Assembly: GCA_001790645.1 (NCBI GenBank)
Contig: MGDB01000014.1
Span: forward strand, 2,464-10,083
Length of the DNA: 7,620 nucleotides
From: Candidatus Schekmanbacteria bacterium GWA2_38_11
GTDB taxonomy: Bacteria > Schekmanbacteria > GWA2-38-11
Direction of reading: 5' to 3'
The translations under genes were made by a program, and so were the position numbers. Under the pieces are notes generated by a model. It was given only the letters and a program-made list of their open reading frames with translations, did not search any database and was not told the DNA's origin. Shown one piece after another: positions 5,325 to 7,620 of the stretch. Within the stretch, counting starts at the first letter, position 1. Each line of letters starts with the position of its first letter.

Positions 5325-5984
5325 TTAAGCAAATCCGTGTTCCTTCAAATAATTTAAATCTAACTTTTTGTTTTTAGAAATTTCTTCTTCATTATTGAAT
5401 TGGCTAAAAATTTTCTCTACATACTTGCCAATCAGGTCAGCTTCAAGATTTACCTGGTCACCAATGTCCTTTGTTCCAAGGTTTGTAAGCGTCAAAGTCA
5501 AGGGAATAAGAGCTACGGTAAAGTCGGTTTCAGTGCAACTGGCTACTGTAAGGCTTATTCCGTTAACAGCTATTGAACCCTTTTTAATTACATATTTTAT
5601 TATATCCTTTGGACAGGCTATTGTCATTTCTGAAGATTGGTTTGAGGCAGGTTTTTTCATAATTTTACCTCTACCATCAATATGACCGGTCACAAGATGA
5701 CCTCCTAATCTATCATCTAACCTTAAGGCTCTTTCAAGATTCACCACTGCACCAGATGTTATGCTGGAAAGAGTGGTTAACTTCAGAGTTTCCTCAGAGA
5801 GGTCAGCAGAAAATTCCATACCCATTTTATCTTTTACGGTCAGGCATACTCCATCAACTGCAATGCTATCCCCGATGTTTATAGAATCCATTATTTTATT
5901 TCCTTTTATTGAAAGCTCTTTAGCATTCCCAACAGACTTGACGGAGATAACTGTACCGGTTTCTTCAATAATACCTGTAAACAT
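5325..5984 (-). CDS. ribE: Riboflavin synthase, alpha subunit
   Basis: RibE dismutates two lumazine molecules to riboflavin and the ribitylaminouracil that RibH re-uses. The 219-residue protein has the canonical N-terminus MFTGIIEETG and two lumazine-binding barrels, about 1-97 and 98-195. The first shows the GDSIAVDGVCLTV motif (38-50) with the conserved Cys47. The GGHLVTGHIDG junction (94-104) and the matching KGSIAVNGISLTV (135-147) belong to the second. In the segment usually reading I-P-H-T, a Leu (162) replaces His. I chose the ATG at 5984, not an in-frame ATG 96 nt upstream. The family always starts at MFTG, AAGGGGA lies 6 nt before this ATG, and the extension is lineage-atypical. The C-terminal 25 residues are charged and probably flexible. 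The gene begins the rib set here. Confidence 0.96.
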   Translation of the reverse strand: MFTGIIEETGTVISVKSVGNAKELSIKGNKIMDSINIGDSIAVDGVCLTVKDKMGMEFSADLSEETLKLTTLSSITSGAVVNLERALRLDDRLGGHLVTGHIDGRGKIMKKPASNQSSEMTIACPKDIIKYVIKKGSIAVNGISLTVASCTETDFTVALIPLTLTLTNLGTKDIGDQVNLEADLIGKYVEKIFSQFNNEEEISKNKKLDLNYLKEHGFA

Positions 5985-6248
5985 TAAAAGTCCCCTTGGG
6001 CAAAAAATAAAAGTCCAAATATAAAAATCCAACCGACTTAAATGACAACTTACAAAATTCAAATAACAAAATAAATCCAAATTTTAAAATTTAAAATCAG
6101 CTCATTTGCTATTTGATAATTTGTGCTTTGAATTTATTTTAAATTTTGAGCTTCGGCATTTGATATTAGCTCATCTGCCCTTATAATTCATAAAGATACC
6201 ATTTTCCTTTTAAGCATAAATAATAGAGATAAGACAGTTTGTCAACCT
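5985..6248. other. AT-rich leader between the ATC-hydrolase-like gene and ribE
   Basis: This 264-bp gap holds no supported gene. It includes the ribE ribosome-binding site (minus strand, 5997-5991), the 14-bp palindrome AAATTTTAAAATTT (6079-6092) and degenerate AAATTC/GAATTT repeats similar to those near 3083 and 3200. I looked for an FMN riboswitch, with its conserved GGGGCAGGGTGAAATTCCC-like boxes, and saw none. Regulation of the rib genes by FMN therefore has no visible RNA basis here. Confidence 0.55.
6220..6245 (-). promoter_or_regulatory. Possible promoter for the rib genes
   Basis: On the minus strand, TTGACA (6245-6240) lies a few bases after the stop of the upstream gene, followed after only 14 nt by TATTAT (6225-6220). 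The -35 is perfect and the -10 is 5/6, but the spacing is shorter than the usual 16-18 nt, so activity is doubtful. If active, it would give ribE-ribBA-ribH a start independent of the upstream gene, with a leader of about 230 nt. Confidence 0.3.
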
Positions 6249-6707
6249 TCATTTAACCGCTGTTATCTTAAAACAGCACGCTTCTGCTCCTTCTAATACA
6301 TGGGCTACTTTTTTAGCCTTTAGGATTCCGTATTTTTCTAACAGCTCAAAATCCATATAACAGACCGGTTCACAGGGAGCAGGTATATTGTATTTCTTTG
6401 TAGCTGCAAGATGAGGGCAATTAGCTAAATATTCATACCAGACCTTTCTGCCTTCCTCGTCTCTTTCTTCAATCCACAGTTTCCAGCCAAAGATCTGGGA
6501 TGAAGCGTCCTCAGCTTTCATGAGTTTATCTAAAGGTATATTTTTTATTTTCTCATAACTCTTTTTAAATTTTTCCTCTGCAACCTTTTTAAAGATTTCA
6601 ACTCCCTTTTCCTTGCCAAGGCTTCTTTTAAGGTTTTCATAAAGCTCTGGCAAATAGAGCGCAAACCTTTCAAGCAGAATGTCTCTCTGTTTTGTGATAT
6701 CAAGCAT
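6249..6707 (-). CDS. ATC-hydrolase-like cysteine-containing protein
   Basis: This is a 152-residue soluble protein without signal peptide or membrane segment. The N-terminal half (1-80) is helical and Lys/Glu-rich. The C-terminal half has a pattern I associate with the L-2-amino-thiazoline-4-carboxylic acid hydrolase family (ATC_hydrolase). That pattern is C97-P-H, then C112-x3-C116-x2-D119, then a segment ending EG-x4-C-F (139-146) with C144 and C145. Family proteins of this short type are widespread and mostly uncharacterised, so real ATC hydrolysis is not implied; metal or cofactor binding by the cysteines is possible. The start is well supported by AGGAGG 6 nt upstream. It lies upstream of ribE in the same direction, separated by 264 bp. 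It has its own likely promoter at 6763-6790, so a link with riboflavin synthesis is uncertain. Confidence 0.6.
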   Translation of the reverse strand: MLDITKQRDILLERFALYLPELYENLKRSLGKEKGVEIFKKVAEEKFKKSYEKIKNIPLDKLMKAEDASSQIFGWKLWIEERDEEGRKVWYEYLANCPHLAATKKYNIPAPCEPVCYMDFELLEKYGILKAKKVAHVLEGAEACCFKITAVK

Positions 6708-6762
6708 TTCTTGCCTCCTAATGTAAAATAAGTTGAAATATATTTTCTATTAAGATAGTCAC

Positions 6763-6790
6763 ATATTAACCTTAATCACAGGTATGTCAA
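6763..6790 (-). promoter_or_regulatory. Likely promoter of the ATC-hydrolase-like gene
   Basis: A perfect -35 TTGACA (minus strand, 6790-6785) is followed after 16 nt by TAATAT (6768-6763), which matches four of six -10 positions. The start would fall near 6756, giving a leader of roughly 50 nt with a strong AGGAGG ribosome-binding site. The 16-nt spacing equals that of the promoter at 278-305. Confidence 0.5.
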
Positions 6791-6794
6791 GGCA

Positions 6795-6808
6795 AACCCG
6801 GCCGGGTT
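6795..6808. promoter_or_regulatory. 14-bp perfect palindrome, candidate operator
   Basis: AACCCGGCCGGGTT is fully self-complementary and GC-rich in an AT-rich surrounding. It starts 4 nt upstream of the -35 hexamer of the candidate promoter at 6763-6790. That position suits an activator or repressor site for a dimeric regulator. The sequence lacks a loop, so it is less likely to act as an RNA hairpin. No regulator gene is in the window, and a repeat remnant is an alternative. Confidence 0.4.
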
Positions 6809-6837
6809 AAACGCATCTTTTGTTGTTATAACAATTC

Positions 6838-6936
6838 TCGTAATGACCCTTTGGGTCAGATTGCCTGACTGCCGGCAGGCTTCAGGGCTTTATCCCTTTC
6901 GCAAGGACGAGCGAAGAACCTTGCTTGCAATGACAC
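6838..6936. repeat. Degraded dispersed repeat with AATGAC ends
   Basis: The stretch runs from CTCGTAATGACC (6838-6849) to TTGCAATGACA (6926-6936). It contains a perfect hairpin TGACCC-TTT-GGGTCA (6844-6858), a palindrome CTGCCGGCAG (6869-6878) and GACGAGCGAAGAAC (6907-6920). The pieces resemble the common 'GTCATTGCGAGCGAAG...' class of dispersed repeat, rearranged or decayed. No ORF is present. It occupies the divergent region between the ATC-hydrolase-like and DUF2889-like genes. Confidence 0.5.
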
Positions 6937-6970
6937 AGTGGGCCGAGTTTTCAATCACACCTATTTAATC

Positions 6971-6998
6971 TTGATATGCTGCTTTTTATGTGTTAAAT
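6971..6998 (+). promoter_or_regulatory. Possible promoter of the DUF2889-like gene
   Basis: TTGATA (6971-6976, 5/6 match) is followed after 16 nt by TTAAAT (6993-6998, 4/6 match) with a TGTG upstream of the -10. Transcription would start near 7005, about 50 nt before the ATG at 7058. The region is AT-rich, so chance matches are likely. Confidence 0.35.
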
Positions 6999-7057
6999 AA
7001 AAAAATAATTGCTGATAATAAAAAAGTACATGAATCAAAAAATATCTGGTGAACGCA

Positions 7058-7588
7058 ATGACAATCTTTATACGTAATATCCTGATTGATCTTGATGAGG
7101 TGGAAGAAAATCTTATGCGGGTCACAGCCCATATGAAGGATGTTGTCCATGATATTACTGTCAGTCTTTTTGTCTCTATCCCAGACTACAGGATTGAGGA
7201 TGTTACTCTTGAGATGAAAGAAGCTCCGGAAAAAAACTGTCAGAAGCTTAAAGAAGTAATTGGTGAGATAAAAGGGCTTAAAATAGAACCGGGGTTTAAT
7301 ACAAAAGTAAAAAGGATTCTTTCAGGTAAAAAGGGCTGTGTCAATGTTTTGGGGTTGCTTACTGTTGCTGCTCCCCTTGCTATTAATATATCCTGGTTTA
7401 TTAACCGCAAGAGGATGAGTATAAGTGATGCGGAATACCAGAAGATGAAACAAAAAGACATGCTTGATAAATGTATAGCCTTTAGCTCAGAAAACCTCGA
7501 TACAAGCAAATTGGCGCTTTCAACTGGAGAGGTTGCAATCGAGCGTGAATGCTCCTCAATACCTCCTCCACCAAAGCGAAGAAAATAA
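7058..7588 (+). CDS. DUF2889-like protein of unknown function
   Basis: This 176-residue protein has no signal peptide. Its first 110 residues follow the layout I associate with DUF2889. These are an N-terminal I-R-N-I strand, a D-V-V-H-D-I segment (28-33), a V-S-I-P-D-Y-R-I-E-D-V stretch (39-49), E-A-P-E-K-N-C (55-61), then G-L-x-I-x-P-G-F-N-x-K-V (73-84) and G-K-K-G-C (90-94). The family's usual G-C-T-H-L appears here as G-C-V-N-V, so the His is missing. The hydrophobic stretch 97-113 belongs to the helix that follows in the family and is probably not membrane-spanning. The tail is polar and ends in a Pro-rich, basic PPPPKRRK. An upstream GTG at 7049 would add three residues. I prefer the ATG at 7058 because GGTGA lies 5 nt before it. 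The family's role is unknown. The gene runs divergently from the rib cluster, and another gene may follow beyond the window. Confidence 0.7.
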   Translation: MTIFIRNILIDLDEVEENLMRVTAHMKDVVHDITVSLFVSIPDYRIEDVTLEMKEAPEKNCQKLKEVIGEIKGLKIEPGFNTKVKRILSGKKGCVNVLGLLTVAAPLAINISWFINRKRMSISDAEYQKMKQKDMLDKCIAFSSENLDTSKLALSTGEVAIERECSSIPPPPKRRK

Positions 7589-7620
7589 AAAAGAAATTAG
7601 GGGTGATAGGCCGGTCACTC

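Noticed and set aside
5112..5357. Plus-strand 81-codon frame across the ribE-ribBA gap
   Set aside because: It translates the MITE-like repeat ('GFPMKMGTQF', 'WIPAFAGMTKS'), a familiar spurious peptide from this repeat type.
5985..6080. In-frame N-terminal extension of ribE by 32 residues
   Set aside because: The family begins at MFTG, AAGGGGA lies 6 nt before the ATG at 5984, and the extra residues lie in the AT-rich repeat stretch.
5985..6248. FMN riboswitch before the rib genes
   Set aside because: The conserved boxes of the RFN element are not visible on the minus strand.
7030..7057. Earlier starts for the DUF2889-like gene (ATG at 7030, GTG at 7049)
   Set aside because: The ATG at 7030 is in another frame. 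The GTG adds only three residues and has no ribosome-binding site, whereas GGTGA precedes the ATG at 7058.
7589..7620. Start of another gene after an AGGGGTGAT ribosome-binding-like motif
   Set aside because: Too little sequence remains before the window end to support a frame or start codon.

Overview
This AT-rich window reads as a bacterial chromosome segment. It holds a mostly conserved riboflavin/NusB/thioredoxin-reductase cluster on the minus strand, bordered by two less conserved plus-strand genes and threaded with many small palindromic repeats. The genes do not fix the lineage. Sec-type export, an NADPH-type low-Mr thioredoxin reductase carrying a glutaredoxin domain, a DUF2889-like protein and abundant dispersed hairpins would suit an environmental, perhaps anaerobic Gram-negative (deltaproteobacterial, Nitrospirota, planctomycete or candidate-phylum type). 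That placement is inference. No tRNA, rRNA, CRISPR array, transposase, phage gene or clear Rho-independent terminator is visible.

Left part (1-1154): a repeat-filled stretch without genes leads into a strong sigma-70-like promoter (TTGACA, 16 nt, TATATT) and a gene for a small exported protein. The protein has a signal peptide and two SdrD B-like (Ca-binding, immunoglobulin-like) repeats. It converges on the thioredoxin reductase gene.

Central minus-strand cluster, in transcription order: an ATC-hydrolase-like cysteine protein (6707-6249), riboflavin synthase ribE (5984-5325), bifunctional ribBA (5055-3826), lumazine synthase ribH (3703-3239), nusB (2880-2449) and a glutaredoxin-thioredoxin reductase fusion (2351-1155). 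RibBA makes both riboflavin precursors, the dihydroxybutanone phosphate from ribulose 5-phosphate and the pyrimidine from GTP. RibH joins the carbon unit to the pyrimidine, and RibE dismutates lumazine to riboflavin. The deaminase/reductase RibD is not here, and no FMN riboswitch is recognisable. RibBA has Gln where the DHBP synthase domain usually has a metal-binding His.

Every gap within the cluster carries extra sequence. These are a multi-hairpin MITE-like element, a 16-bp-arm inverted repeat, a REP-like hairpin pair with GTAG feet inside an AT-rich composite, a C/G-rich hairpin that includes the nusB stop codon, and AT-rich degenerate repeats.

Right part (6708-7620): a divergent intergenic region holds a promoter for the ATC-hydrolase-like gene with a 14-bp perfect palindrome just upstream of its -35, and a degraded dispersed repeat. 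A DUF2889-like protein gene follows on the plus strand.

I found no clearly new multi-gene system. The points most worth a second look are the Grx-TrxR fusion, the RibBA His-to-Gln change, the REP-like elements with a shared flanking 9-mer, and the palindrome at the promoter of the ATC-hydrolase-like gene.
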